Assembly: GCF_000701345.1 (NCBI RefSeq)
Contig: NZ_JNIJ01000020.1
Span: 62,001 to 126,000, forward strand
Reading direction: 5' to 3'
DNA length: 64,000 nucleotides
Source of the DNA: Bradyrhizobium sp. URHD0069
GTDB taxonomy: Bacteria; Pseudomonadota; Alphaproteobacteria; Rhizobiales; Xanthobacteraceae
Shown here: in pieces, positions 13,091-22,677 of the stretch
Position numbering within the stretch: the first letter of the stretch is position 1
Layout: every line of letters starts with the position of its first letter
Made by a program: the position numbers and the translations under genes
The notes under the pieces: model-generated
Database searches by the model: none
What the model was told of the DNA's origin: nothing
Seen by the model: only the letters and a program-made list of their open reading frames with translations

Positions 13091-13254
13091 AGGTCCACGA
13101 GATCGGACCGAATGTTGATACCGATGCGCTCTTGATCGGCGTCCGCGACGCCTACAGCATGCCATCGATGGCGCCGAGCTCAACGCGCGGCAAGCGGCTG
13201 AGAGAATGCTGCGGCAAGTTGCGGAGTGAGGCATGCACGTGCGTTGACGCATTG
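13091..13254 (+). other. Gap after the MATE gene with a possible C-terminal gene fragment
   Basis: One frame through 13165-13229 reads HAIDGAELNARQAAERMLRQVAE then stops, which looks like the C-terminal helix of a real protein. The matching upstream text (LIGVRDAYS) lies in another frame. This may be the frameshifted tail of a lost gene. No family could be assigned. Confidence 0.25.
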
Positions 13255-14379
13255 CTATGTCCCTGCGTCGGTCCGGCCAGCCGCCTCCGGCGGTATTTCA
13301 AACCACTCGATGAGGCAGCGCTCCAGATCCTGCAGATTCTGCCGCATTTGCTCGAGCGAAAATCCCAGCGCGAAGAATCGCTCCGCCACGTCGCCGGGCA
13401 GGCCGCGCGTCAGACCTTCCCTGCGCAGCGCTGCGACTGCCGCGGCATAGTCCTGCAGAGCCAAATGAATCGGCCCGATCGCCGCAGACGGACCACCAGT
13501 TCGCAATACGGCGGCAGCGGAGCGCAGATAGGCGGCGACCGCATCGCTGAGCTTGGCCAATGGCCCGGCAAGCCGCGCCTGCAGATCGCATGGCAACGGC
13601 ACCACGCTCGCTCGCCCGATCATCACGAGGTCGTGGCGCAGCCGCAACATGGTCCGCAGCAGTGGACCGGTGTCGGGGCCCGAAGACAGGCGCGCGGCGC
13701 GCTCGCGCTCCGCTTCCGCGCCGGTTGCATCCAAGCCGACCAGCGCGGTGCCGATGCCATTCTGAATCCGTTGCAAAGCGTCGTTGTCGAGCCCGCGCGT
13801 CAGGCCGGCCAGCAATTCGGAGAGCGCCGCCGCCATCGATTCCAGCACCCGTGCGGCGCTGATGCGGATCTGACTGTGTGCCCGCGACGGCAGCACGAAG
13901 AAAGACACCAAAAGCCCGACGAACGCGCCAACGGTGACCTCGAGAAGGCGGTCGATCGCGGAATCCAGCGGATTGACATGGCTCAGCGTCGGAACCAGCA
14001 GCACGATGACCGCTGTGACCGTGGCTGCGTTCAGGCTGGGATTGATGGCGGCAATGAAGGCCAGCGGCGCCACGGCCAGCACCAGCAACGCCAGCAGTCC
14101 GCCCTCGCCTGAATGCGGGACCAGCACCGCGATAGCGCCGCCATAGATCGCGCCGCCTATCGTGCCGAACATATAGTCGCGGGTCGCCTTGAGCGATCGG
14201 CCGACGCTCATCTGGGTTACAATGAGGGAGGTCAGCACGGCCCAGAGCGGCAAAATCAGATTTAGCGCCTGCGCGATTGCCAGCGCGCCGAAGGCGGCCA
14301 CGGTAACCCTGACAGCCAGAGCCAGCTGCGCCTTCCGGGACCGAAACGGGGCCGACAAACGGTTCAGGAAGGCGATCAT
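13255..14379 (-). CDS. FUSC-type (fusaric acid resistance-like) inner-membrane transporter
   Basis: A 374-residue protein with six or so hydrophobic segments in the first half, including LPLWAVLTSLIVTQM and SVGRSLKATRDYMFGTIGGA, the signature region of FUSC / aromatic-acid exporter proteins. A soluble, helical second half follows. Members export aromatic or other organic acids, or are of unknown substrate. The ATG at 14379 is preferred because AGGAAACGGGG precedes it; the frame stays open to 14415. It is read convergently with the MATE gene and divergently from the MmgE/PrpD gene. Confidence 0.7.
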   Translation of the reverse strand: MIAFLNRLSAPFRSRKAQLALAVRVTVAAFGALAIAQALNLILPLWAVLTSLIVTQMSVGRSLKATRDYMFGTIGGAIYGGAIAVLVPHSGEGGLLALLVLAVAPLAFIAAINPSLNAATVTAVIVLLVPTLSHVNPLDSAIDRLLEVTVGAFVGLLVSFFVLPSRAHSQIRISAARVLESMAAALSELLAGLTRGLDNDALQRIQNGIGTALVGLDATGAEAERERAARLSSGPDTGPLLRTMLRLRHDLVMIGRASVVPLPCDLQARLAGPLAKLSDAVAAYLRSAAAVLRTGGPSAAIGPIHLALQDYAAAVAALRREGLTRGLPGDVAERFFALGFSLEQMRQNLQDLERCLIEWFEIPPEAAGRTDAGT

Positions 14380-14508
14380 GTCCCCGTTTCCTGTTACAGG
14401 CGAAGCTGCTCGCAAACCTCGTTGGGCATGGCTGCTCCCCGTCGCCCGCAGCCGACTTGAAAGCCGAAATCAGCCCGCCTACCCTGCATAATAAAACGAG
14501 GAAACACG

Positions 14509-15879
14509 ATGGCCGATGAAACCGCAACACTCGCCGCCTACGTCGCCAATCTGAAATTCGAGGACATTCCGCACGAAGTGCTGGAGCGCGCGAAGGTGCT
14601 GACGCTGGATTTCCTCGGCGGCGCCATCCGGGCGCGGCGCGACGCGGAATCCACGCCTTCGCTGCTGAAAATGCTCGAAGCGCTGGCGCTCGATCGCCAG
14701 GGCGAATCCACCGTGTTCGGCGACAGCAAGAGCTGGACGCCGGCGGTAGCAGCCCTGCTCAATGGCGCGCTCGGCCATTCCCTGGATTTCGATGACACGC
14801 ACGCGGATTCCTCGCTGCATCCGAGCGCGCCGGTGGTACCGGCCGCGATCGCGGTCGGCGAACTGGTCGGCGCTTCGGGTCGCGACGTGCTGACTGCGAT
14901 CGTGGCGGGCTACGAGGTCTGCTGCCGGCTCGGCAACGCGCTCGACCCCACTTCGCACTATGCGCGCGGCTTTCATCCCACCGCGACGGCGGGAACCTAT
15001 GGCGCCGCGGCGGCGGCGGCGAAACTTTTCGGGCTGTCGAAAGGACAGATCGTTGCGGCATTCGGCGTCTGCGGCAGCCAGGCCGCCGGTTCGCTGCAGT
15101 TCCTGGTCAACGGCGCCTGGAACAAGCGCTACCAGGTCGGCGCCGCCGCGATGAACGGCGTGATCGCGGCGACGCTGGCGCGCAATGATTTCGTCGGCGC
15201 GATCGAATCGGTGGAGGGCAAGCACGGGCTGCTGGTCGGCTACAGCGACAATGCGCATCCGGACAAGGCGATCGCCGGACTCGGCAAAACCTACGAGACG
15301 ATGAAGATCGGCGTAAAACCTTATCCGAGCTGCCGCTACACCCACGCCGCGCTCGATGCGCTGATCGCGATGCGCCGGGAGCACAACCTGACGCCGGACC
15401 AGATCAAGCGGGTCGAGATCGGTCTGCATCGCAATGGCATCACGCTGGCCGGCGACGCCGCCACCAAGCGGCATCCGACCTCAATCGTCGGGGGCCAGTT
15501 CTCGATGTTCTTCACCGGCGCGGTGGCGCTCGATCAGGGCCGCTTCGGCTGGGACGATTACGAGCGGCTAGGGGACGGCGCAGTCGGCGCGCTGGCCGAC
15601 AAAATCGATGTGGTCCAGGACGATCGTCTCGAGATCGGCCGCGGCCATCCGTTCGGCGCGCGCGTCAGCATTGTGACCGACGACGGCGTGCACGAGCGGC
15701 TCCAGGCCGATCCCTCCGGTGAGCCGAATTCGTTCCCGGATGCGCAGGCGATGGCACAGAAATTCCTGACGCTCGCCCGCCCGGTGCTGAACGGTCGCGC
15801 CGAACAGTTTGCCAACGCGATCCTGTCGCTGGAGCGGTTTGATCGCGTCGCGACCGCGACGCATCTGGGACGGCAGTAG
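14509..15879 (+). CDS. MmgE/PrpD family protein
   Basis: A 456-residue member of the family that includes 2-methylcitrate dehydratase and cis-aconitate decarboxylase. Typical features are the all-helical N-terminal domain with HSLDFDDTHADSSLHPSAPV (near 86-105), then HPTATAGTYGAAAAAAKLFGL (near 156-176), and the C-terminal segment KPYPSCRYTHAALDA. The substrate is uncertain: these proteins are widespread and only some are true 2-methylcitrate dehydratases. No prpB/prpC neighbours are present. AGGAAAC precedes the ATG. It is divergent from the FUSC gene. Confidence 0.85.
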   Translation: MADETATLAAYVANLKFEDIPHEVLERAKVLTLDFLGGAIRARRDAESTPSLLKMLEALALDRQGESTVFGDSKSWTPAVAALLNGALGHSLDFDDTHADSSLHPSAPVVPAAIAVGELVGASGRDVLTAIVAGYEVCCRLGNALDPTSHYARGFHPTATAGTYGAAAAAAKLFGLSKGQIVAAFGVCGSQAAGSLQFLVNGAWNKRYQVGAAAMNGVIAATLARNDFVGAIESVEGKHGLLVGYSDNAHPDKAIAGLGKTYETMKIGVKPYPSCRYTHAALDALIAMRREHNLTPDQIKRVEIGLHRNGITLAGDAATKRHPTSIVGGQFSMFFTGAVALDQGRFGWDDYERLGDGAVGALADKIDVVQDDRLEIGRGHPFGARVSIVTDDGVHERLQADPSGEPNSFPDAQAMAQKFLTLARPVLNGRAEQFANAILSLERFDRVATATHLGRQ

Positions 15880-15996
15880 GGCGCAGCGAAGGGCCCGCGA
15901 ATCCAGGCTACCTTGCGACTGGATCGCCCGGTCCGAATTGCGCTTCGCGGCTTCCGGGCTTACGCCGGTCGAATCCAATGCAAGCCATCGCACGTT

Positions 15997-16581
15997 TCAA
16001 TTTGCTGCGACCCGCGAGCGCTGCCATCTGTTTCGCCACGTCACCCACACATCTGCGACGTGACCGAACAACTCAGTCTCGCGTTGCTTTTCGGCCCCGA
16101 GCCGGCGTGCCACGGCCTGCGATGCGACATTTTCGCGATCGATGCAGTGGATGATTTGATCTATCTCGAAAGTTGCGAATACCCAGTCGATCGACGCCCG
16201 CGCTGCTTCGATCGCATAACCCTTGCCGCGAAACCCGCTGGCAATTCCCCAGCCCACTTCGAAGCCCGGCCAGCCCGACGGAAACCATGGGCCGACCCGC
16301 CCGACGAATTTTCCCGTGGATCTTTCCTCCACCACAAACATGCCGGCGCCGTGCAGGGCCCAATGTCCGGCCATAACCGCCGCGTTGCGCCACCCGGTCA
16401 GCTCGTCGGCGACAGGCTTGCCATCGACGGTGATGAATCGCGCGGTGCCGGGATCGGCCAGCATCGCGGCGTTTGGCGCAATATCGGCGCCGCACCATTG
16501 CCGCAGTCTTAGACGCTCCGTCTCGATGACGGGGCCGCTTGGTTGAGCAAGCGTGACGCCGGGTCTGAGGGGCGCGAACAT
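15997..16581 (-). CDS. GNAT acetyltransferase (RimJ/RimL-like)
   Basis: A 194-residue N-acetyltransferase. It begins with the substrate-side pattern VIETERLRLRQW and contains GWGIASGFRGKGYAIEAARASIDWVF, the acetyl-CoA pyrophosphate-binding loop (R-x-x-G-x-G/A) with its helix. It ends with ENVASQAVARRLGAEK, as in RimJ-type enzymes that acetylate protein N-termini or small amines. The substrate is unknown. It is read towards the MmgE/PrpD gene. Confidence 0.85.
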   Translation of the reverse strand: MFAPLRPGVTLAQPSGPVIETERLRLRQWCGADIAPNAAMLADPGTARFITVDGKPVADELTGWRNAAVMAGHWALHGAGMFVVEERSTGKFVGRVGPWFPSGWPGFEVGWGIASGFRGKGYAIEAARASIDWVFATFEIDQIIHCIDRENVASQAVARRLGAEKQRETELFGHVADVWVTWRNRWQRSRVAAN

Positions 16582-16620
16582 CGGTTTCTGTCCTCTCCAT
16601 TTCCTAGAAAGTGCTTACCC

Positions 16621-16662
16621 GTGTCATTGCGAGGAGCGCAAGCGACGAAGCAATCCAGCGGC
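16621..16662. repeat. Partial copy of the CATTGCGAG / GCAATCCAG repeat
   Basis: GTCATTGCGAGGAGCGC followed by GCGACGAAGCAATCCAGCG resembles the ends of the longer elements at 32914-33040 and 61423-61548, but only one half is present. The rest of the 310-nt gap before the pirin gene shows no gene. Confidence 0.6.
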
Positions 16663-16861
16663 CGGTGCTACCTACGGATGGATCATACCATCTCAACTTC
16701 CTGCGCCGGCGCTGCTGGCCGGACCCATGCCCACCGGTGCAGGTTGGTTCAGAAGGTATCTCCACGAGTGCCCGAACGATAGGACCCGGCATGGGTCGTT
16801 CATCGGAACGAGATGACGTCGGTGGAATTCCCGCTTGGACGGCGCCAAGCGATTGCTGTTA

Positions 16862-16867
16862 TATAAT
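16862..16867 (+). promoter_or_regulatory. Possible -10 element of the pirin gene
   Basis: A perfect TATAAT ends 24 nt before the pirin ATG. The best upstream hexamer, TTGGAC, is 21 nt away, too far for a standard promoter, so only the -10 is proposed. Confidence 0.3.
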
Positions 16868-16891
16868 GTCAGCAAAAATCATGGAGACCTC

Positions 16892-17809
16892 ATGAGCTGG
16901 CTTCCCTGCAACGATCCCGTGCTCGGCGATCCCCTCTCCTGCGATGCGCTCGAACTGGTCATCGTGCCGCGTACCCGCGATCTCGGCGATGGTTTCGAGG
17001 TGCGACGCGCGCTGCCGCATGGCAAGCGCCAGATGGTTGGCCCCTTCATCTTTTTCGATCATTTCGGACCAATGCAGTTCATGTCCGGCAAGGGCATGGA
17101 CGTGCGCCCGCATCCGCATATCGGGCTCGCCACCGTCAGCTATCTGTTTGACGGCTCAATCATGCATCGCGACAGCGAGGGCAATACCCAGGAGATCCAG
17201 CCCGGCGCGATGAACCTGATGACGGCCGGGCGCGGCATCGCCCACTCCGAACGTACGCCGGATGTGCAGCGAAAGAGCGGCCAGAAGATGCTCGGTTTGC
17301 AGAGCTGGATCGCGCTGCCCTCCGGCTCCGAAGAAATAACACCGTCGTTTCAGCATTACGCCGCCACCGATCTGCCGACGGTCAGGGATCGCGGCTTCAC
17401 TGCGCGGGTTATCGCCGGGAGTTCGTTCGGCGTGTCGTCGCCGGTAGCGATGGTGTCGCCGTGGTTTTATACCGAGGTGACAGCCGAACAAGGTATCGGC
17501 GTGCCGCTCGATCCCGACCATGAAGAGCGCGCCATCTACCTGGTCGATGGCGAAATTGAAATATCCGGCGATCGCTATGAGGGGCCGCGGCTGCTGATCT
17601 TTCGGCCCGGCGATCGCATCACCGTAAAGGCGATAAAGCCTGCGCGGATGATGTTTCTCGGCGGCGATGCACTCGAAGGCCCGCGCCATATCTGGTGGAA
17701 TTTCGTCTCCTCCAGCAAGGAGCGGATCGAGCAGGCGAAAGAGGACTGGAAGAGCGGCCGATTCGCGCACGTCCCCAATGAACACGAGTTCATTCCGCTG
17801 CCGGAGTAA
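16892..17809 (+). CDS. Pirin family protein
   Basis: A 305-residue bicupin. The N-terminal cupin has the pirin metal-site pattern: DHFGPMQF, then [22 protein letters not shown] (positions near 72-93), and [11 protein letters not shown]. Pirins bind a metal (usually Fe); some bacterial members act as quercetin dioxygenases, but the cellular role here is unknown. The ATG at 16892 is chosen because GGAG lies 7-10 nt upstream and the homology begins there. purC follows after 67 nt. Confidence 0.9.
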   Translation: MSWLPCNDPVLGDPLSCDALELVIVPRTRDLGDGFEVRRALPHGKRQMVGPFIFFDHFGPMQFMSGKGMDVRPHPHIGLATVSYLFDGSIMHRDSEGNTQEIQPGAMNLMTAGRGIAHSERTPDVQRKSGQKMLGLQSWIALPSGSEEITPSFQHYAATDLPTVRDRGFTARVIAGSSFGVSSPVAMVSPWFYTEVTAEQGIGVPLDPDHEERAIYLVDGEIEISGDRYEGPRLLIFRPGDRITVKAIKPARMMFLGGDALEGPRHIWWNFVSSSKERIEQAKEDWKSGRFAHVPNEHEFIPLPE

Positions 17810-17876
17810 ACCGGTCTTATTTCTTTTCTGTCGCTCGCGCTTTCGCGCCACGACGCCCTTTTCGAAAGTTTGCCTC

Positions 17877-18791
17877 ATGGACACCATGCTCGCCAGCGAC
17901 CTGCCCCTGCCACGGATCGGGCGCGGCAAGGTTCGCGATATCTACGCCGTCGGCGACGACCGCGTGCTGCTGCTGACCACCGACCGCATCAGCGCGTTCG
18001 ACGTGGTGATGGCCGAGACGATCCCGATGAAGGGCGCGGTGCTGACCCAGATCAGCGCGTGGTGGTTCGAACAGCTCGAGGGCGTGGTGTTGCATCACAT
18101 GATCAGCGCCGACGCCGATGCGATCATCGAGGAAGTGCCTGCGCTGCAAGGCCATCGCGCCGACATCTTAGGACGCGCCATGCTGTGCCGGCGCACAGAA
18201 GTGTTTCCGATCGAATGCGTGATCCGCGGCTATCTCTCGGGCTCGGCGTGGAAAGAATACGCGCAACATGGGACGCTGGCGGGGGAAAAGCTCCCACCCG
18301 GGCTCCTCGAAAGCGCAAAACTCGAGCCCGCGATCTTCAGCCCGGCGACCAAGGCGGAAACCGGCCACGACGAAAACATCACGATCGCGCGGATGCGCGA
18401 AATTCTCGGCGGCGAGGTCGCGTCTCAACTCGAGAGCATGACCCGGGCCGTCTATACACTCGGCGAAAAAATCAGCCGCGACCAGGGCATCATCATTGCG
18501 GACACCAAATTCGAATTCGGACGCGACAAAGACGGCCGTATCATCCTGATCGATGAGGTGATGACGCCCGACAGTTCACGATTCTGGGGGGCGGATGTCT
18601 ATAGACCCGGTCAGCCGCAACCGAGTTTCGACAAGCAACCGCTGCGGGACTATCTCGATGCCGAGCGCCGTGCCGGCCTCTGGAATGGCGAAGCGCCGGC
18701 GCCGCCATTGCCGGCAAGCGTCCTGGAGGCCACCAGCAAGCGCTATCTCGAGGCCTATCGCCGTGTCACCGGCGCCGATCTGGAGATCTGA
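17877..18791 (+). CDS. purC: Phosphoribosylaminoimidazole-succinocarboxamide synthase
   Basis: PurC joins CAIR and aspartate using ATP in purine synthesis. The 304-residue product is of the long form rather than the ~240-residue E. coli form. Motifs include [19 protein letters not shown] (ATP site, residues 14-32), [27 protein letters not shown] (near 116-131) and [12 protein letters not shown]. The frame is open upstream through the pirin gene, but homology begins at the ATG at 17877. Rhizobiales often carry more than one purC-like gene; I cannot tell which is the main copy. Confidence 0.93.
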   Translation: MDTMLASDLPLPRIGRGKVRDIYAVGDDRVLLLTTDRISAFDVVMAETIPMKGAVLTQISAWWFEQLEGVVLHHMISADADAIIEEVPALQGHRADILGRAMLCRRTEVFPIECVIRGYLSGSAWKEYAQHGTLAGEKLPPGLLESAKLEPAIFSPATKAETGHDENITIARMREILGGEVASQLESMTRAVYTLGEKISRDQGIIIADTKFEFGRDKDGRIILIDEVMTPDSSRFWGADVYRPGQPQPSFDKQPLRDYLDAERRAGLWNGEAPAPPLPASVLEATSKRYLEAYRRVTGADLEI

Positions 18792-18801
18792 GGAGTCGGT
18801 G

Positions 18802-19315
18802 ATGACGCTGACGGTCAGGGAGATGACGGGCTCGGAAGTGGATATCATCATCGACTATTTTCAGAAATCTACGCCGGAGCATCTGGAAATCCTTGGGGTC
18901 GACCCGACGCGCCTGCCCAATCCCGGAAAGCTGGCGGGAGCGCCTTCGCCGCGAATGCGCACTGCCAATCGATCAACGAACCATGGTGCTGGTCATCTGG
19001 CTGTCGAACGACCGGCCGATCGGCTTTTCGACGTCTGACAAAATTCAGTATGGCGAACAAGCTAACATGCACCTGCACATCATCGATCCGGAACGCCGGA
19101 ATCGAGGGACCGGAGCGGAATGCGTGCGCCGCAGCGCCGATATTTATCTCCAACGATTGAAGCTGAAACGACTGTTCTGCGAACCGAATGCTTTCAACGT
19201 CGCACCGAATCGCACGCTGCAGAAGGTCGGCTTCAAATACCTCAAGACGCACATGACGGTGCCTGGTCCGCTCAACTTTCATCAGGCCGTAAATCGCTGG
19301 ATGATCGAACGATGA
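18802..19315 (+). pseudogene. GNAT acetyltransferase, frameshifted
   Basis: The N-terminal part begins at the ATG at 18802 (MTLTVREMTGSEVDIIIDYF). It leaves frame at about 18922-18926, in TCCCGGAAAG. The continuation lies one frame over, from ESWRERLRRECALPIDQ through a GNAT core with HIIDPERRNRGTGAECVRR (acetyl-CoA loop) and FNVAPNRTLQKVGFKYL, ending at 19315. Removing one C or G restores one protein of about 170 residues. It follows purC by 10 nt. Either a recent inactivation or a base-call error. Confidence 0.75.
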
Positions 19316-19359
19316 ACCGCCGGGTACTTCCAAACTAGAAAAAACACGGGAGAGAAGCC

Positions 19360-20166
19360 ATGATCGAGCCCGATACAGTGCTTGTCGAACGCGATGGACC
19401 GGTGACCATCGTCTCCATCAATCGTCCGCATTGTCGTAACGCCGTCGATGGCGCCACCGCGCGAAGGCTGTTCGATGCGTTCCTGGCCTTCGATGCCGAC
19501 TCCGAGGCCTCCGTTGCGGTGTTCACCGGCACCGGCGGCTATTTTTGCGCCGGCGCCGACCTCAAGGCGGTGGCATCGCGCGATCCCAACAAGAAACGCG
19601 AGATCGGCGGTCACGATTCGATCGCACCGATGGGACCGAGCCGGCTGCGCCTTTCAAAGCCGGTGATCGCGGCGGTGGAAGGTTTTGCCGTGGCCGGCGG
19701 AATGGAACTGGCGCTGTGGGCGGACATGCGCGTGCTCGCCGAGGATGCGACGTTCGGCATCTTCTGCCGCCGCTTCGGCGTGCCGCTGATCGACCTCGGC
19801 ACCATTCGGCTGCCACGACTGATCGGTCATTCCCAGGCGATCGATCTTATTCTCACGGGGCGTCCGGTCGGCGGCCCCGAGGCGCTGCGTATGGGCCTTG
19901 CCAACCGTTTGGTGCCCAAAGGCGAGACGCGCGGGCATGCCATTGCGCTGGCCAGGGATATCGCGCGTTTCCCGCAAACCTGCCTGCGCGCGCACCGGCT
20001 TTCAGCATTGCGGCAATGGGACCTCGAGGAAGACGAAGCGATCGCCAACGAAATGCGGGGCGGGCTTGAGGTCATCGCGTCAGGCGAAACGCTGTCCGGC
20101 GCGACGCGCTTTGCGTCGGGCGTGGGGCGTCATGGCGCGTTCGGCGGGGAGAGTTCTGGAGGCTAG
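19360..20166 (+). CDS. Enoyl-CoA hydratase/isomerase (crotonase) family protein
   Basis: A 268-residue crotonase-fold protein. The oxyanion-hole loops are GGYFCAGADLKAVA (near 63-76) and VEGFAVAGGMELALWADMRVLA (near 106-127). The first catalytic Glu of true hydratases is kept in GGMELA. The segment where the second Glu normally lies reads FGIFCRRFGVPLIDLG and lacks it, so hydration of a standard enoyl-CoA is doubtful and another crotonase reaction is possible. The start is the ATG at 19360, with GGGAGAG upstream. Confidence 0.82.
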   Translation: MIEPDTVLVERDGPVTIVSINRPHCRNAVDGATARRLFDAFLAFDADSEASVAVFTGTGGYFCAGADLKAVASRDPNKKREIGGHDSIAPMGPSRLRLSKPVIAAVEGFAVAGGMELALWADMRVLAEDATFGIFCRRFGVPLIDLGTIRLPRLIGHSQAIDLILTGRPVGGPEALRMGLANRLVPKGETRGHAIALARDIARFPQTCLRAHRLSALRQWDLEEDEAIANEMRGGLEVIASGETLSGATRFASGVGRHGAFGGESSGG

Positions 20167-20179
20167 CCAACCTGTCGCC

Positions 20180-20288
20180 TCATGGTGTGGAGCGGCGTCT
20201 TCGCGCGTCTCGAACCATCCTTCGAGACGCCGCGAAGGCGCCGTTCCTCCAGCGATAACGGCGAAGCCGTTGCGCAGGGATGAGGGCC
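20180..20288. repeat. Palindromic intergenic repeat (CGTCTCGAA / TTCGAGACG type)
   Basis: CGTCTCGAA (20206-20214) and TTCGAGACG (20221-20229) form a perfect 9-bp stem. GGCGTCTTCGCG and CGCGAAGGCGCC extend it outward to 20194-20242. A second hairpin follows (ACGGCGAAGCCGT). The same family occurs at 22573-22669. Confidence 0.75.
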
Positions 20289-20386
20289 ATGCGCGTTCCA
20301 TCGCTGCGACTGTCACAAAAATTATGTTGTGCTGGCGCGCGGCGGTCGTCTACCACTGACTGGGGTTTAAGGGGGCAAATCAGCGC

Positions 20387-22570
20387 GTGGTCAGTCGTTC
20401 TCTAAGTTTCGGCCCGAAATTCCGCGCAGCGCTCAACGACGTTCTCGGCGGCAGCGCTGCCAGCTTTCTCACCATAACTTTTGGATTATCTTATTCGCTA
20501 TTGATCTTCACAGGTCCCCTGACACCTTATTTGTCCTACGGCCTCGCCGCTACTTTCATTTCATCGGCGGTTCTCGCCGCAGTTCTTGCGCTCGGGAGTT
20601 CATTGCCGTTCGCGGTCGGGGCTCCGGAAACCTCAACCGCCGCTATGTCTGGAATATTGGCCTCATCCCTGGTCGAACGCATGGCGGCGGCAGATCCAAC
20701 CGCTCCCCTACTCGCGCCGGTGATCATTACCCTGGCGCTTGTCAGCTTCGTCACGGGCGTCGTGCTCTGCGGCTTCGGGTTAACGCGGATGGGTCGGGCG
20801 ATCCGCTACGTGCCTTACCCCGTGGTCGGCGGATTTCTCGGCGCGACCGGCTGCCTGATCCTCTTGGGCGCCATCCGCGTCATCACCGGCCATCGCCTGC
20901 AATTTACAACGCTCGATCAATTCGCAAACCTTTTGACGCTATTCGAATTGGCGGCGGCCTGCGCCATGGCGACGGTGCTTTATCTGACCTGGCACCGCTC
21001 CCGCAGGCCGTTTGGACTGCCGGTTATCATTTTCGGCGGCGCTATCGTCGCACAGGCCGCTTTCTGGCTGTTCGGTGTCTCACCGGCCGGCTGGACTTTT
21101 CAATCGCCGCAGACCGTCAACTTCATGCTGCCGTGGAGCGCGACAGAAATCAGCCGCTATCCCTGGTACACACTGCTCGACCTCAGCGGCGCTTTCGTCG
21201 CCGTCATCTTTGTGACGGCGATAAGTACCTTGTTCAACACCACCGGCATCGAGGTCGCCCTACACCGCGAAGCTGATCTCGAGCGCGAGCTGAATGTCAC
21301 TGGCCTCGCCAACATATTGTCGGGCGCATTCGGAGGCTACACCGGCAGCATTTCGATGAGCCGTACAATCCTCAACTTCAACAGCGGCGGCACCGGCCGG
21401 CTGTCCGGATTCACTGCCGCCGCGATTTCGTTGCTGATGCTGTCCGCGGCTCCGGCCGTCCTTGGTTACATGCCGAAATTCGTGCTCGGCGGCCTCTTGA
21501 TTTATCTCGGCGCTGACCTGCTTCACAAATGGATCGTTCTGTCGCGGCGGCGGCTTTCATTGACCGAGTATCTGTCGCTGCTGGCGATCATCGTCATCAT
21601 CATGCAATGGGGCTTCATCGCCGGCATCCTGATCGGCGTCGTGATCGGCTGCGCGACGTTCGCGCTGAGCGCCTCGCGTATCAATTCCATCAAATTCAGT
21701 TTTGACGGCTCGGAGTATCGCAGTTCGCTGGACCGCTCGCGCGACGATCAGGCCGTACTTGCCACCCATGGCGGCAAGATCCAGGGCCTGAACCTGCAAA
21801 GCTATCTGTTCTTCGGTTCAGCCAACCGGCTGTACCAGCACGTCAAGGCGCTGCTGGTGCGGCATCCGGAATGCCGCTTTCTGGTATTCGACTTCAAGCT
21901 GGTCACCGGCATCGATTCATCGGCCGCTTACAGTTTCGCGCAGATCAAGCGCACCGCCCACGATCGCAACATCAAGCTGGTGCTGGTGCATCTGCCGCCC
22001 GCAGCGGCAAAAGCGCTGCGATCCAGCGGCTTCATCTCGGACGACGTCAGCATCGTACCCGAACTGGATCATGCGCTGGAGAGCTGCGAGAACGAGCTCA
22101 TCGCGCAGCATCAAGGCCTCGAGCACGAAGAAGCCAGCCTGCGCGGCTGGTTTACCCAGATTCTCGGCACCGAGCGGGACGCCGCAGCGTTGATGCATCG
22201 CTGTGAGCGGATCGAGGTCGACGCCGGCGAAACCATCGTCCGCGCCGGCGACGCCGCCGATTCCATGCATTTCATCCTGGACGGACGAGTCGGAATCATG
22301 ATCCCGGCGAATGAAGACCGCACCACGCGGGTACGAAGTCTCGGCCGCTACACCACCATCGGCGAGATGGGCCTGGTTTCGCATGCGCCGCGCAGCGCCA
22401 CGATCCAGGCCGAAGTCGCGAGCATCCTGTATGTGCTGAGCGCCGACCAGTTCCAGGCCATCAAGGCTGACGATCCCTCGCTCAGCCAAAAGCTGCTGAC
22501 CTATTTCGTCTCGGTGATGGCCGAGCGCCTGACCTTTGCCAATCGCACCATCGCGGTGTTGCGGAGGTAG
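20387..22570 (+). CDS. SulP-type anion transporter fused to STAS and cyclic-nucleotide-binding domains
   Basis: A 727-residue inner-membrane protein. Residues ~1-440 contain about a dozen hydrophobic segments in a SulP-like array, with TSTAAMSGILASSL and GGYTGSISMSRTILNFNSGG. A STAS domain follows at ~460-560, with VFDFKLVTGIDSSAAYSFAQI. Then comes a cNMP-binding domain at ~600-715: AGETIVRAGDAADSMHFIL, GRYTTIGEMGLVSHAPRSATI. SulP proteins carry sulfate, bicarbonate or dicarboxylates; the substrate here is open. The extra domain suggests control by a cyclic nucleotide. It starts at the GTG at 20387. Repeats flank the gene on both sides. Confidence 0.85.
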   Translation: MVSRSLSFGPKFRAALNDVLGGSAASFLTITFGLSYSLLIFTGPLTPYLSYGLAATFISSAVLAAVLALGSSLPFAVGAPETSTAAMSGILASSLVERMAAADPTAPLLAPVIITLALVSFVTGVVLCGFGLTRMGRAIRYVPYPVVGGFLGATGCLILLGAIRVITGHRLQFTTLDQFANLLTLFELAAACAMATVLYLTWHRSRRPFGLPVIIFGGAIVAQAAFWLFGVSPAGWTFQSPQTVNFMLPWSATEISRYPWYTLLDLSGAFVAVIFVTAISTLFNTTGIEVALHREADLERELNVTGLANILSGAFGGYTGSISMSRTILNFNSGGTGRLSGFTAAAISLLMLSAAPAVLGYMPKFVLGGLLIYLGADLLHKWIVLSRRRLSLTEYLSLLAIIVIIMQWGFIAGILIGVVIGCATFALSASRINSIKFSFDGSEYRSSLDRSRDDQAVLATHGGKIQGLNLQSYLFFGSANRLYQHVKALLVRHPECRFLVFDFKLVTGIDSSAAYSFAQIKRTAHDRNIKLVLVHLPPAAAKALRSSGFISDDVSIVPELDHALESCENELIAQHQGLEHEEASLRGWFTQILGTERDAAALMHRCERIEVDAGETIVRAGDAADSMHFILDGRVGIMIPANEDRTTRVRSLGRYTTIGEMGLVSHAPRSATIQAEVASILYVLSADQFQAIKADDPSLSQKLLTYFVSVMAERLTFANRTIAVLRR

Positions 22571-22572
22571 AA

Positions 22573-22669
22573 CTCATGGTGAGGAGCGCGTTTCGCGCGT
22601 CTCGAACACTGAGGTGCCACACGCTCTCATCCTCCGAGACGCGGCCAAGCGGCCGCTCCTCAGGATGAG
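22573..22669. repeat. Palindromic intergenic repeat between SulP and gabD
   Basis: CTCATGGTGAGGAGCGCG at the left and CGGCCGCTCCTCAGGATGAG at the right mirror each other imperfectly. The internal GCGCGTCTCGAA and CCGAGACGCG match the element at 20180-20288. It fills the gap between two convergent genes. Confidence 0.75.
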
Positions 22670-22677
22670 GTCCATTT

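Noticed and set aside
13087..14112. A 341-codon plus-strand frame after the MATE gene
   Set aside because: Beyond the first ~55 codons it is antisense to the FUSC transporter, whose membrane segments and motifs are convincing. Only a possible gene fragment at 13165-13229 was kept.
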